Of a stretch of DNA of 64,000 nucleotides, positions 37,824 through 47,780 are shown piece after piece; the first letter of the stretch is position 1, and the number at the start of each line of letters is the position of its first letter. The stretch lies in NCBI RefSeq assembly GCF_030066895.1, contig NZ_JASJAV010000008.1, positions 94,958-158,957 on the forward strand, read 5' to 3'. This DNA comes from Breoghania sp. Its GTDB lineage: Bacteria; Pseudomonadota; Alphaproteobacteria; Rhizobiales; Stappiaceae. A program made the position numbers and the translations under genes. A model generated the notes under the pieces. That model was not told where the DNA came from. It saw nothing but the letters and a program-made list of their open reading frames with translations, and made no database searches.

Positions 37824-38629
37824 CGTCGATTGCGGTAACGATAGCCGGATCGGATTCCGGCGGTGGGGCGGGGATACAGGCCGATCTCAAGACATTTTCG
37901 GCGCTGGGCGTATACGGGGCGAGCGTCATTGCGGCGCTAACCGCGCAGAATACGCGTGGTGTCACCGGTATCCACGATGTTCCCTCGGATTTCGTTACCG
38001 CGCAGATCGATGCCGTCTATTCCGATCTCAAGGTGGATGCCACCAAGATCGGCATGCTGTCGCGTATCGACACGATCGAGGCTGTGGCCTCCGGACTGGA
38101 GCGCTGGGACGTGAAGAACGTCGTGCTCGATCCGGTCATGGTTGCGACTTCCGGCGATCATCTGATCGTCGACGATGCGGTCAGTTTTCTGGTGGAACGG
38201 CTCTTTCTTCTGGCAGATTTCATCACGCCGAACCTGCGTGAAGCGGCGCGCATCCTTGATGCGCCGGTCGCCGAGACGCGCGAGACGATGCGCGATCAGG
38301 CGCTCAAGCTGAAGGCGATGGGCCCCGGTGCGGTGCTCCTGAAGGGTGGGCACGGTATGGGCGGGGAGAGCGCCGATCTTCTGCTCGATAAGGCGGGGGA
38401 GCACTGGTACGAGGCCGCCCGCATCGCCACGAACAACACCCACGGCACCGGCTGCACATTGTCCTCCGCGATTGCGGCCGGGTGCGCGCGCGGTCTGTCG
38501 CTCAGCGAGGCGGTGGGGTTCGGCAAAGACTATGTGACGGCGGCCATCGCGGCGGCCGACACGCTGCATATCGGCCAAGGACACGGGCCGGTGCATCATT
38601 TCCATGCATTCTGGAAGGAAACGACATGA
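37820..38629 (+). CDS. thiD: Hydroxymethylpyrimidine/phosphomethylpyrimidine kinase ThiD
   Basis: A 269-residue kinase that phosphorylates HMP twice to HMP-PP, the pyrimidine donor for thiamine phosphate synthase. Features: 'VTIAGSDSGGGAGIQADLKTFSALGVYGASVIAALTAQNTRGV' (split), 'KIGMLSR', 'VVLDPVMVATSGDHL', 'ITPNLREAARIL', 'VLLKGGHG' and the catalytic 'NNTHGTGCTLSSAIAAG'. It overlaps both neighbours by ATGA, so thiM, thiD and the TRAP binding protein are translationally coupled under one riboswitch. Intact. Confidence 0.95.
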   Translation: MTSIAVTIAGSDSGGGAGIQADLKTFSALGVYGASVIAALTAQNTRGVTGIHDVPSDFVTAQIDAVYSDLKVDATKIGMLSRIDTIEAVASGLERWDVKNVVLDPVMVATSGDHLIVDDAVSFLVERLFLLADFITPNLREAARILDAPVAETRETMRDQALKLKAMGPGAVLLKGGHGMGGESADLLLDKAGEHWYEAARIATNNTHGTGCTLSSAIAAGCARGLSLSEAVGFGKDYVTAAIAAADTLHIGQGHGPVHHFHAFWKETT

Positions 38630-39685
38630 ATCGGCAGACGGTTTCCCGACGCCAGGCCCTGACACTCGGTGCGGCAGGTGGCGTCGCGGCGGCCGCGGGG
38701 CTTGCAAGCCCCGCAATCGCGCAATCGACGATCACGTGGAAGATGGCGACCTCCTGGCCGAAGGATTTGCCGGGGCCGGGCGTTTCCGCACGGCGGATCG
38801 CGGAAGCCATCGGTACCTTGAGCGGCGGGCGGTTGACGGTCGATCTCTATGCCGCCGGTGAGCTGGTGCCTTCGCTGGAAGTCTTCGATGCGGTCGCGGG
38901 CGGGACGATCGAGCTCGGCCACTCCGCCTCGTTCCTCTGGCAGGGCAAGATGTCCGCCGCCCCGTTCTTCACGGCCGTCCCCTTCGGCTTCACGCCGCTT
39001 GAGCATTCCTGCTGGATCGAGCGCGGCGGCGGGCAGGAGGTATGGGATGCACTTTACGAACCCTTCGGCGTCAAGCCCTTCATGGGAAGGCAATACCGGC
39101 TTCCAGATGGGCGTCTGGTACAAGCGCGAGATCAAATCCGCCTCGGATCTCAAGGGTCTGAAGATCCACATGCCGGGATTTGGCGGCGAGGTCATGCGGC
39201 GGCTCGGCGCGACGCCGGTCTCTCTCCCGCCCTCGGAAATCCTGACCGCACTGCAGTCCGGCGTGATCGATGCGACCGAGTTCCTCGGGCCGTCCTCCGA
39301 TCTCGCCATGGGATTCCATCAGGTCACCAAGCTCTACTATGCGCCGGGCTGGCATGAGTCGAACGGCACCGGCGAGGCGCTGGTGAATGCGGCCGCTCTT
39401 GCCCGTCTGCCGGAGGATCTGCGCGCCATCGTCGTGCATGCCATCCGCGCGGAAAATGCGCTTGGGCTGGCGGAAGGCGAATGGATGAACGCCTACCAGC
39501 TTCGCACGCTGACCGAGGAGCACGGCGTCAAGCTCAAGCAATTCCCCGAAGATGCGTTGCTCGCGGAATTCGAGGACAAGGGCGGTGTGGATGCGGAAGT
39601 CTATCGCAGCTTCAAGGCAGCCTGCGCAATCATGCAGCCGTGGAGTCGGACGAACGAGGTGCTGTTCCTGAACGCAAGGGTCTGA
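38626..39685 (+). CDS. TRAP transporter solute-binding protein, DctP family (one frameshift as read)
   Basis: A periplasmic binding protein with a Tat-type signal ('MNRQTVSRRQALTLGAAGG' ... 'ASPAIAQ') and a TakP-like mature part: 'ITWKMATSWPKDLPGPGVSARRIAEAIGTLSGGRLTVDLYAAGELVPSLEVFDAV' (split), 'SASDLKGLKIHMPGFGGEVMRRLGATPVSLPPSEI' and 'YYAPGWHE'. A frameshift near 39090 separates 'FGVKPFMG' from 'GNTGFQMGVWYKREIK'. TakP-like proteins bind 2-oxo acids as dimers. It is coupled to thiD by ATGA and thus TPP-controlled, which suggests a thiamine-related ligand. No TRAP membrane subunits are nearby. Confidence 0.88.
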
Positions 39686-39805
39686 CCGGGAGATCTGCGT
39701 TAAAGGGCGCGAGCCGTCTGTCGTGCTCGCTTCTTGTCGTCATTTCCTCCGCCGTCATGACCGGTTTCGTCCGGGCAATCCATCAGGTCACCGAGTACGC
39801 GGACC

Positions 39806-39843
39806 GATATGGATCCCCCGGATCTCGCCGGGGGATGATGACT
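39806..39843. repeat. Short hairpin related to repeat family C
   Basis: GGATCCCCCGG...CCGGGGGATGATGAC forms a strong hairpin. GGGGGATGA with flanking GATA/GGAT words resembles the right arm of the repeat at 59669-59703. Confidence 0.5.
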
Positions 39844-39927
39844 GAAAGGTCGGGGATAATTGGGAAAGGGACGGGCGACCCGAGATGCCGCCCGCCCGGG
39901 AAAATCTGCGCCAAGCCAATGGCGCGC

Positions 39928-40778
39928 TTACGCGCCTTCCGCCACCACCTTCTGGTGTTGCTCGCCGAGCCCCTCGACGCCCAGCCGCATCTCGTCGCCG
40001 GGTTTGAGGTAGACCTGCGGCTTCTTTCCCATGCCGACACCCGGAGGGGTACCGGTGGTGACCACGTCGCCCGGTTCCAGCGCCATCATCGTGGAGATGA
40101 AGGACAGGCATTTGGCGACCGAGAAGATCATGGTCGCGGTGGTGCCGGTCTGCATGCGCGTGCCGTTCAGATCCAGGAACATGTCGAGTTTCTGCGGATC
40201 GGCGATCTCCTCGGGCGTAACCAGCCAGGGGCCGAGCGGGCCGAAGGTCGGGGCGCTTTTGCCCTTGATACACTGGCCCGTGCCTTCCGTCTGCCACTTG
40301 CGTTCGGAAACGTCGTTGCAGACCGTATAGCCCGACACGTAGGACAGCGCGTCCGCCTCGCTCACCTGCCACATGCGCTTGCCGATGACGGCGGCAAGCT
40401 CCACTTCCCAGTCCGTCTTTTCAGCACCCGGCGGCAGGATAACGTCGTCATCGGGCCCCGACAAACAACTCGGCGCCTTGGAGAACACGATCGGTTCTGC
40501 CGAGATCGGCATTCCGGCTTCGGCTGCGTGGTCGGCGTAGTTGAGGCCGATGGCGAGGAAATGGCTGACGCGCGCCAGCGGCGAGCCGAGGCGGGTTCCC
40601 GCGGGGGCAAGGGGCAGCGTTTCCGGATCTCTATTGTCTTGAGACGCTTCACGGCGTCGAGGCCGATGCTGTCGCCCGCAAAGTCCGGCGTGTGTGCGGA
40701 GAGATCGCGAACGGCGCCGTTTGCATCGAGCAGTCCCGGTTTTTCCGAGCCGATGGCTTCGAAGCGGACGAGTTTCAT
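39928..40778 (-). CDS. Fumarylacetoacetate hydrolase family protein (one frameshift as read)
   Basis: A metal-dependent FAH-fold enzyme of about 283 residues. Start 'MKLVRFEAIGSEKPGLLDANGAVRDLS'; substrate loop 'HFLAIGLNYADHAAEAGM'; metal ligands in 'TDWEVELAAVIGK' (E-x-E) and 'GYTVCNDVSERKWQ' (Asp); end 'GDVVTTGTPPGVGMGKKPQVYLKPGDEM'. A frameshift lies near 40630. Members include 2-keto-3-deoxy-L-fuconate hydrolases, acylpyruvases and oxaloacetate decarboxylases; the sequence does not settle the substrate. It stands alone and is divergent from fadL. Confidence 0.88.
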
Positions 40779-41321
40779 GGACGTTTCCCCAATTCGTCGT
40801 GGTGTTGTGAAGGTGCGCGATCATGGTCGCTGGCTTGAGCGGATTTAAGGGAAAGCATTGCGTTCGATGTCCCACGAGGCGACGATTCGAGGCATGTTTC
40901 CGGGCTTGGCCGCGCCATTCGCGGCGATCGACAGGAACGGGCGGGCAAACGCGCCACAGAACTGTCACGATTCAGCAACATTGGGAAGAAAATGTGGCGA
41001 TGTGGCGATGTGGCGATGTGGCGATGGTGACGGTCATCATTGTGAATGTTTTGTGTGCACAAAAAGTGTGCAATCGTCACGTTGTTCAGCTGAATATCTC
41101 CCTTTTGGCAGTGCAAAGCCCCATTTGACGCACCGTTTCCGAATGGCCGCCACGGTGCAGTGCAAAAAAGCCGTCGAATTGTTCTTCTCACTGTTCTTGG
41201 CCGTGCCCGCGTTATAGGGCGTGCGGCTGTTGTCAGTACTTATCCGGTGTCGCTACCGTCCTCGCAAATAAGGGTAATCGAATAGCGAATTACGGGCTGT
41301 CGAGGCAGTATTGGGGAACGG
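40779..41321. other. Divergent intergenic region FAH/fadL
   Basis: About 540 bp holding the promoters of two divergent genes and the 8-bp tandem repeat at 40994-41025. No supported gene; ORFs crossing it have no family features. Confidence 0.5.
40994..41025. repeat. Tandem repeat, 8 bp x 4
   Basis: GTGGCGAT occurs four times without mismatch, about 215 bp upstream of the FAH start and 300 bp upstream of fadL. Such units can change number by slippage. Confidence 0.9.
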
Positions 41322-42562
41322 ATGACGCTCATATTGAACAAAAAGCACCTTCTTCTCACGGTTTCCGTGGCGGTTCTCGCTACAGGCGCGAGCCAGGCCT
41401 TTGCGGGCGACTTCGCGCTCCGCGAACAGAGCGCCTACTACCAGGGATCGTTGTTTGCCGGTAACGCAGCGGGCGGGGACTCCGTTTCCTCGATTTTCTG
41501 GAACCCGGCCACGGTCACCAACACGATTGGGCTCGTCTCTGAATCGCACCATTCACTGATCGTTCCCGAAGCGGTGATCACGCCGGATGCAACGACAGCG
41601 GCGACATGGACAACGACGCCTGGATCCCGGCCAGCTACACCTGCTACCAGATCGATGAAAGCTGGTATCTGGGTCTTGCGATCAACAGCCAGTTCGGCCT
41701 GGCGACCAAGGCTGGACCGGACTGGTCGGGCCAGACCTTCGCGCGAACCTCGGAAGTGTTCTCGGTCAACGTCAATCCGATGGTCGGCTACAAGTTCAAC
41801 GACATGCTCTCCGTCGCGCTGAGCATGCAGTTTCAGTATATCGATATCCGCCTGACCTCCGCGACGGGCTTGCCGGCTGGGTCCGGTACTGCGGGTTTGA
41901 CCGGTGACGATATCGGGTTCGGCCTGACGGCGGGTGTTCTCTTCACGCCGATGGAAGGCACCGAATATCGATCTCGGCTATCGCTCCGCCATCTTTCATG
42001 ATCTTGACGGCAACTTCAGTACCCCGACCGCGATCGGGCTGCTGCCTGCCGGCACCTACGATATCTCGGCGAACATGGCGACGCCGGACATGCTCATCCT
42101 GTCCGCCAAGCAGCGCATCACCGACACTTTCCGGATCATGGGCACGATCGAGTGGACCAACTGGAGCCGTCTTAAGGAACCCGCCGTGCTGCTGGATTCC
42201 GGCACGCAGCTCAGGACCCTGCCGTTCAACTACGAGGACAGCTGGTTCTTCGTGGTTGGTGCCGAGTATGACTGGAACGAGAAGTTGACGGTGCGCGCCG
42301 GTGCCGCCTATGAGATGCCGCCGAGGACATCCGGTCGCTGCGTTTGTCGGATGACGACCGCATCTGGCTGAGCGCCGGTCTCTCCTACAAGACGATGGAA
42401 AACCTGTCGGTGGATCTCGCCTATTCGCATCTGTTCTCCGCCAACGATACGAAGGTGAACATAGATCCGAACTATCAGGACTATAACGGCGTGTTCACCT
42501 ATAGTGGCAGCGTGGACTCCTCGGTCAACATCGTGTCGGCCGCGGTTCGCTACACCTGGTAA
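41322..42562 (+). CDS. FadL/OmpP1-family outer-membrane protein (frameshifted as read)
   Basis: A beta-barrel porin for long-chain fatty acids or other hydrophobic compounds. Signal peptide 'LLLTVSVAVLATGASQAFA', then the FadL plug start 'GDFALREQSAYYQGSLFAGNAAGGDSVSSIFWNPATVT' (split). Barrel strands include 'SWYLGLAINSQFGLATKAGPDW', 'VNPMVGYKFNDMLSVALSMQFQYID' and the C-terminal 'VNIVSAAVRYTW' ending in an aromatic residue. Frameshifts near 41600, 41965 and 42322. At the first, residues before 'SGDMDNDAWIPASY' seem missing. A strong terminator follows. Confidence 0.88.
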
Positions 42563-42586
42563 GACGGTTATCCGCATCGATCATGA

Positions 42587-42618
42587 AAAAGGCTGGCGGG
42601 AAACGCCGGCCTTTTTTG
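42587..42618 (+). terminator. Terminator of fadL
   Basis: AAAGGCTGGCG and CGCCGGCCTTTTTT form a stem with a GGAAA loop and T run, 25 bp past the stop. Confidence 0.85.
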
Positions 42619-42649
42619 ATATCTGCCTCAGTTCCTCGTCCGAGGAGCC

Positions 42650-43429
42650 TCAGAACGCGGCCGGGTAGAGCCTGCCGTCGAGCAGGATGTTCTGCCCCGT
42701 CATGTATCCGGCGTGGACGAAGCACAGGAAGGCGCAGGTCTGGCCGAATTCCTCCGCCGTGCCGAAGCACCTGGCCGGAATTTTCTCAGCCTGTGCGGCG
42801 CGTACCGCTTCCATTGTCTGTCCGGTCTGGGTCACGGCGCGCTCGAACCCGCCCTTCAGGCGGTCGGTATCCATCTTGCCGGGAAGCAGGTTGTTGATGG
42901 TCACGCCGCTGCCCGCGACCTGACGGCAGACGCCGGCGAGAAAGGCCGTCAGCCCGGCGCGTGCGCCGCTTGAAAGGTCCAGCCCTCGATCGGCATGCGC
43001 ACCGACATGGAGGTGATGTTGACGATACGCCCGAAACCGCGCTCCGCCATGCCGTCGACAACCGCCTGGATCAACTCGATCGGCGTGATTATGTTCTGGA
43101 CAACGCCTGCGGCCATCGCCTTGCGGTCGAGTTCGCGGAAGTCCTGGCGGGGCGGGCCGCCGTTATTGTTGACGAGAATGTCCGACCCCGGGCAGGCGGC
43201 CAGCAGCGCGCGCTGAACGCCGGGATCGGACACGTCGCCGACGACCGGAATCACCGTGGCGCCGTTGTTTCCGGCAATGGTCGCCGCGCTTTCCTTGAGA
43301 GCCAGGCCATTTAGGCCGTTGACCACGATCTCGCATCCCGTCTGGGCTAGGGCTTCCGCACAACCGCGCCCCAATCCCCTTGTTGGAGGAGCAAACGATC
43401 GCCTTGCGTCCGGCAATACCTAGATCCAT
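42650..43429 (-). CDS. SDR-family protein with atypical active site (frameshifted as read)
   Basis: A short-chain dehydrogenase/reductase: start 'MDLGIAGRKAIVCSSNKGIG', Rossmann 'GCAEALAQTGCEIVVNG', 'GDVSDPGVQRALLAACPGSDILVNNNGGPP' (split), 'GRIVNITSMSVRMPIEG', and the end 'MTGQNILLDGRLYPAAF'. Reading across the frameshift near 42965 gives 'LDLSSGARAGLTAFLAG', so the usual Tyr-x-x-x-Lys is Ser-x-x-x-Arg. A second frameshift lies near 43370. This subgroup (NNNGGPP with SxxxR) is often called 3-oxoacyl-ACP reductase, but its reaction is not established. Confidence 0.82.
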
Positions 43430-43633
43430 GTCGCGTTTCCCAATCCTTGAAGAATTCGTGCCTATCTTCCTATCGCATATTTCACGATGGTTGAAACACT
43501 ATGGAGCCACTACCGGTACTGTGCGCGAGCGCGGTCGGCGGCCAAGAACAAAAGGGCAAGAAACGGGTAACTGTCACAATAGTGAGACGTGAATCGCCAA
43601 TAACAGCCATACTTTCGCAATGGAGAGCGGAAC

Positions 43634-44289
43634 ATGAACGCCCCGACGGAGCCGCAACACTACCGGGCCCTGTTTCTGTCCGACATCCACCTTGGAACGC
43701 GTGGCTGTCAGGCGGGGTTGCTGCTCGATTTCTTGCGCGTGCACGATGCCGAGACTGTCTATCTGGTCGGCGATATCGTCGACGGCTGGCGCCTGCGCAA
43801 GGGCTGGCACTGGCCGCAGGAACACAATAACGTCGTGCAGAAGCTGCTGCGTAAGGCGCGCAAGGGGGCACGCATCGTCTACGTGTCCGGCAATCACGAT
43901 GAATTCCTGCGTGATTATCTCGGCACCAATTTCGGCGGTGTGGAGGTGATGGACAGTTGCCTGCACGAAACGGCGGTCGGAGAAAAGTTCCTCGTCATTC
44001 ACGGCGACCAGTTCGACGTGGTCGTGCGCCATGCCAAATGGCTAGCCTTCCTGGGCGACTGGGCCTATGTCACCGCGCTCAACGTCAACACGGGCGTAAC
44101 GCCGTCCGCCGCAAGCTCGGCTTTCACTACTGGTCGCTGTCGGCTTGGGCCAAGCTCAAGGTCAAGAACGCGGTCAATTTCATCGGCCGGTTCGAGGAGA
44201 CGCTGGCGGACGAGGCGCGCAGGCGCGGGGCGGGCATGTGCCGGGCGGGAACGCCGGTACAGCTCGCCCATCATCAGGCGGTTGCATAA
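43634..44289 (+). pseudogene. UDP-2,3-diacylglucosamine diphosphatase-like gene with decayed 3' end
   Basis: A calcineurin-like phosphatase of the LpxH type used in lipid A synthesis. Metal-binding blocks: 'ALFLSDIHLGTRGCQAGLLLDFL', 'VYLVGDIVDGWRLRKGWHWP', 'RIVYVSGNHDEFLRDYLG', 'FLVIHGDQFDVVVRHAKWLAFLGD'. A frameshift near 44097 leads to 'AVRRKLGFHYWSLSAWAKLKVKNAVNFIG'. The family's last blocks (VCGHIHHA and NDGDWVES) are not readable. After 'DEARRRGAG' the frame runs to a TAA at 44287 through sequence with only faint resemblance (CCCATCATCAGGCGG; GGCGAATGG...TCGTGTCGGCTCTG). The A/T-rich patch starts just behind. Confidence 0.75.
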
Positions 44290-45480
44290 AATCTCTAGGG
44301 TCGCTTTAATGAGTTCTCGATGGTCTCGGTGGGGAACTCATATAGGCGAATGGCATCGTGTCGGCTCTGTAATTGTCTAAAGGGGATTATTTTCAGAACC
44401 CGGGTGAGCCGAGTGTCTTAGTTCTATGCAATATCGTTTAAAACGTTTTCCTGTTTAAAAGAAATCCCGGTTGTCGGATGGGGCGTCTGGTTCGTTCTGT
44501 GTGCATTCAATTCGTTTATTGGGGCTATATCCCCGCGATCTTGACGGAATATTATGGAATCTCCAAAGGGGCAGATACTAATCAGATATATCTCTTCGAC
44601 GATATCCATAATATCTTTCTATATGCGGTAGTCTGCCCGCTATATGTATCGGCTGCAATATTTATATTCGTAAATTCTGTTTATACGTGGTCATCACTGC
44701 ATGAATATGTAGATGAGATCTCCGAGAATAAGAGAAAAATATCGCCCATTCGCTTGGTTGGGACCATTTTGTTCATTCTCGTTGCCGCCTTGATGTTCAC
44801 GACCAATTACATCGGAGATCTGACCGACCCGAAGACGACGCAGGAATTGTATTGGTTTGTGAATCAGTCCAGCGACGACCAACGATTCATAACGAACGTC
44901 GGAGCATAATATCTCATACTGAATGCAATGCTTCTTACTGTCACCTTGATCGCAATCGTCTGTTTTGTATCGGTCTCGATTGAGATGATCGCGATCGGGA
45001 ATAACGTTAGTAGAACTAAGTGCGGTGAGGGAGAAATTTCTTCTATAATAAGAGAAAAATTCCTCATTTATTCTGAAATTTATGTGATGGCAAAGTTTCT
45101 AGCGTCGATGTGTATCGTAAATATCTATGTTTAGCAAGCATCCACTGCAGGGAATTTTTTAACGTAAATTTTACTATTATTACTATCTGCTTCATCGGCA
45201 TATTATTTTTTCTTTTCCTCGTCTATATGTTGAGTGGAGATCTTTTGAATATTGGGTTCTTTCTAGCGAAGCAGAGAAAGTCAAATTTCTATCGGGTGTT
45301 GGGTACAAGGATCCTCGCCCCGCGGGGCATCGCGTATTTATCTATTTACTTGATTTATTTTTTATTTCGAGTTTTATCTTCGAAGTGACTACAAATTTCA
45401 TCGGGAAAGATCGTATTTCAAATATTAAAATCTTGTTTTATATTTCATTAAAATTGTCATTTCAGCGAGATAATAGCTTC
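44290..45480. other. A/T-rich patch of foreign appearance
   Basis: The base composition changes sharply here: bases 45121-45180 contain only 17 G+C of 60, whereas flanking genes are strongly G/C-rich. The patch separates the damaged LpxH-like gene from the glycosyltransferase, which often follow each other directly in Rhizobiales. It contains one membrane-protein gene and no visible transposase, integrase or terminal repeats. Confidence 0.7.
44478..45388 (+). CDS. Unknown multi-pass membrane protein in the A/T-rich patch (interrupted as read)
   Basis: I do not recognise this protein. Read across the lesions it is about 300 residues with at least five hydrophobic segments: 'IFLYAVVCPLYVSAAIFIFV', 'LVGTILFILVAALMFTTNY', 'YLILNAMLLTVTLIAIVCFV', 'FTIITICFIGILFFLFLVYM' and 'IAYLSIYLIYFLFRVL'. 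Soluble loops are rich in acidic and polar residues ('NQSSDDQRFITN'). TAA at 44907-44909 falls where Tyr would fit ('VGA*YLILN'), and a frameshift lies near 45125. Codon use is A/T-rich, unlike its neighbours, which suggests horizontal transfer. Confidence 0.5.
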
Positions 45481-45509
45481 GCCACTTGAAACGGTGAGTG
45501 GCGAATCTC

Positions 45510-46546
45510 ATGAAGAGAATTCTATTCTGAAGTGATACCTGGTCGCCGCAAGTCAACGGTGTTGCGAAAACATCACTGATCCACGTTGCGGAGTTGGAAA
45601 AGATCGGAATGGAAGTTCGCGTTGTCGAACCCTCGCAATTTTTCACTGTTCCGTGTCCGGGATACAGCGAGATACGCCTGTCGCTTCTGAGGTCGTCTCA
45701 CATGAGGCGGATAATCGATGAGTTCAAGCCGGATTGGGTTCATTTCAATACGGAAGGCCCGATTGGGATGGCGGCAAGTGTCGCATGCCGGAAGCTCGGA
45801 ATTGGGTTCACGACCAGCTTCAGAACGAGGTTCCCCGAGTATATCAATGCGCGTCTGCCTATTCCGGCGGACTGGATCCATCCGTTTGTCCGCTGCTTTC
45901 ACAACGGTGGGCGTGATGCATGGTCCCGACCGAAAGTCTTCTGAAAGATCTCCAGAAGAGGGGCTTTCATCGTCTTTCGATCTGGTCGCGCGGTGTCGAT
46001 CACGAGCTTTTCCATCCATGCGACGAGGTGCTGGAGGTCTTGTGCGATCTGCCTCGGCCGATCTTTCTGCATGTGGGCCGGGTGGCGGTGGAGAAGAACA
46101 TCAAGGCTTTCCTTGGCCTCGATCTGCCGGGATCGAAGGTTGTGGTGGGGGGCGGGCCGCAGCTTGAGGACCTGAAGCGGAACTATCCGGACGTGCACTT
46201 CACGGGTGCGAAGTTCGGTGAGGAACTGGCGGCCCATTATGCGGCCGGCGACGTCTTCGTCTTTCCCAGCTTGACCGACACGTTCGGTAACGTGGTGCTG
46301 GAAGTGTTGGCAAGCGGCGTGCCGGTGGCCGCCTTTCCCGTGACCGGGTCGCTCGATATTCTGGGTGGAACCGGTGCGGGCGTTCTGGACGAGGATCTCG
46401 GCCAGGCGGCACTCAAGGCGCTGGGTATCGACCGCACACGGTGCGGCGAGGTGGCGCTTGAGTATACATTGGCCAAGGCTGCGCGGCAGTTTCTCGACAA
46501 TATCCTGGAAGCCAAAGGGGTGGCTGAGCGCAAGGCGGCGGAGTAG
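45510..46546 (+). CDS. Glycosyltransferase family 4-type mannosyltransferase-like protein (interrupted as read)
   Basis: A GT-B glycosyltransferase, GDP-mannose-dependent in its closest well-known relatives (MgtA/PimB-like). Start 'MKRILF*SDTWSPQVNGVAKT', with TGA at 45528-45530 where Val is common. N-terminal domain 'PDWVHFNTEGPIGMAASVACRKLGIGFTTSFRTRFPEY' (split); a one-base loss near 45918 precedes 'MVPTESLLKDLQKRGF'. The donor domain has 'IFLHVGRVAVEKNIKAFL' and the E-x7-E block 'FVFPSLTDTFGNVVLEVLASGVPVAAFP' (split). A CGCCACT/AGTGGCG hairpin ends 6 bp before the start. It probably modifies envelope glycolipid. Confidence 0.85.
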
Positions 46547-46694
46547 GGCGCGCATCCTGCGCTCAATCGCGATGTTTGCTCGCAGGCCGGGCGGCTGCTA
46601 CGCTGATTGACGTCAGTCTGCTTCGATCGGAACTCAGGGCGCGTACTCCGTGTGCCGCGCGGATGGCTCCGGTTGCCTTCAGGAGTTCCCTCCC

Positions 46695-47675
46695 ATGAGC
46701 CTTTTGCCGCCCCCCGACCCGGGAGCCGTGTGCACGGCGCGCGAACGCATTCGCGGATATGCCGTCGTCACGCCGCTTCTCAATTTCCCGGTCCCTGACG
46801 AACGCACCGGTGGGCGCATCCTGATCAAGGTGGAATGCCTGCAGCGCACCGGAACCTTCAAGTTTCGCGGCGCTTTCAACCGGCTGTCGATGATCCCGGA
46901 AGCGGAGCGGGCCAAGGGCGTGGTTGCGTGTTCATCCGGCAATCACGCGCAAGGGGTGGCGGAAGCGGCACGGCTTCTCGGTATGGCGGCGACCATCGTC
47001 ATGCCGGTCGATGCTCCGGCACTGAAAATGGAACGCACGGCCGCAAGCGGCGCCAAGATCGTCCATTACGACCGTGAGAAGGACGATCGCGAAGCCATTG
47101 CTCACGATATCGAGGCTCGTACGAGGGCGACCTTCATTCATCCGTACGACGACCCGGGCGTGATCGCCGGTCAGGGCACTGTAGGGCTGGAGATCGCGGA
47201 TCAGTCGGCGGCGATGGGGCTTGAGCCGGAGGCCGTTCTGGTGAGCTGCAGCAGCGGCGGGCTGACGGCGGGTATCGCGCTCGGACGTGAGGAAACGTTG
47301 CCGAAGGCGGCCATTCATCCGGTCGAGCCGGAAGATTTCGACGACTACACGCGCTCGCTTGAGGCGGGAGAGCGTCTGTCGAATACGGCGAGTTCTGGTT
47401 CCGTCTGCGATGCGCTGATGGCGTCTTCGCCGGGCAAGATCAATTTCGAGATCAACAAGCGCCGTGGCGCGCGCGGTCTGACGGTGAGCGACAAGGAAGT
47501 GCTTGCCGCCGTCGCCTATTCGGTTCGTGAACTGAAGCTCGTGGCGGAACCGGGCGGGGCCGCGGCCCTCGCAGCGCTTCTGTCGGGGCGGATCGAGGCG
47601 AAGGGGCGCACGATTGCCGTCGTTCTGTCGGGCGGCAACATCGAGACGTCGATGCTTGCCCGTGCGCTGGGGTAG
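46695..47675 (+). CDS. PLP-dependent threonine/serine dehydratase-like enzyme
   Basis: An intact 326-residue fold-type II PLP enzyme. PLP Lys is in 'QRTGTFKFRGAFNRL'; 'VACSSGNHAQGVAEAARLLGM' binds the substrate carboxylate; 'SCSSGGLTAGIALG' holds the phosphate; end 'VVLSGGNIETSMLARAL'. No C-terminal ACT regulatory domain is present, so this is the catabolic or hydroxy-amino-acid dehydratase type rather than IlvA. ATG 46695 with AGGAG upstream is the start. The reaction may be threonine ammonia-lyase, serine/hydroxyaspartate dehydratase or racemase. Confidence 0.9.
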   Translation: MSLLPPPDPGAVCTARERIRGYAVVTPLLNFPVPDERTGGRILIKVECLQRTGTFKFRGAFNRLSMIPEAERAKGVVACSSGNHAQGVAEAARLLGMAATIVMPVDAPALKMERTAASGAKIVHYDREKDDREAIAHDIEARTRATFIHPYDDPGVIAGQGTVGLEIADQSAAMGLEPEAVLVSCSSGGLTAGIALGREETLPKAAIHPVEPEDFDDYTRSLEAGERLSNTASSGSVCDALMASSPGKINFEINKRRGARGLTVSDKEVLAAVAYSVRELKLVAEPGGAAALAALLSGRIEAKGRTIAVVLSGGNIETSMLARALG

Positions 47676-47780
47676 GTCCGTCCTGCTGAGACTTGGCTGA
47701 TTATCTCATCCCTTGGGAGGAGGATGGCGCGGATGAATCGAGGAAATATGGCGGTTTCTCGTAGTACCCTCGTGAGATCG

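Noticed and set aside
44290..45480. Insertion sequence or prophage fragment
   Set aside because: No transposase, integrase, phage gene, terminal inverted repeat or target duplication could be seen. Foreign origin is suggested by composition only.
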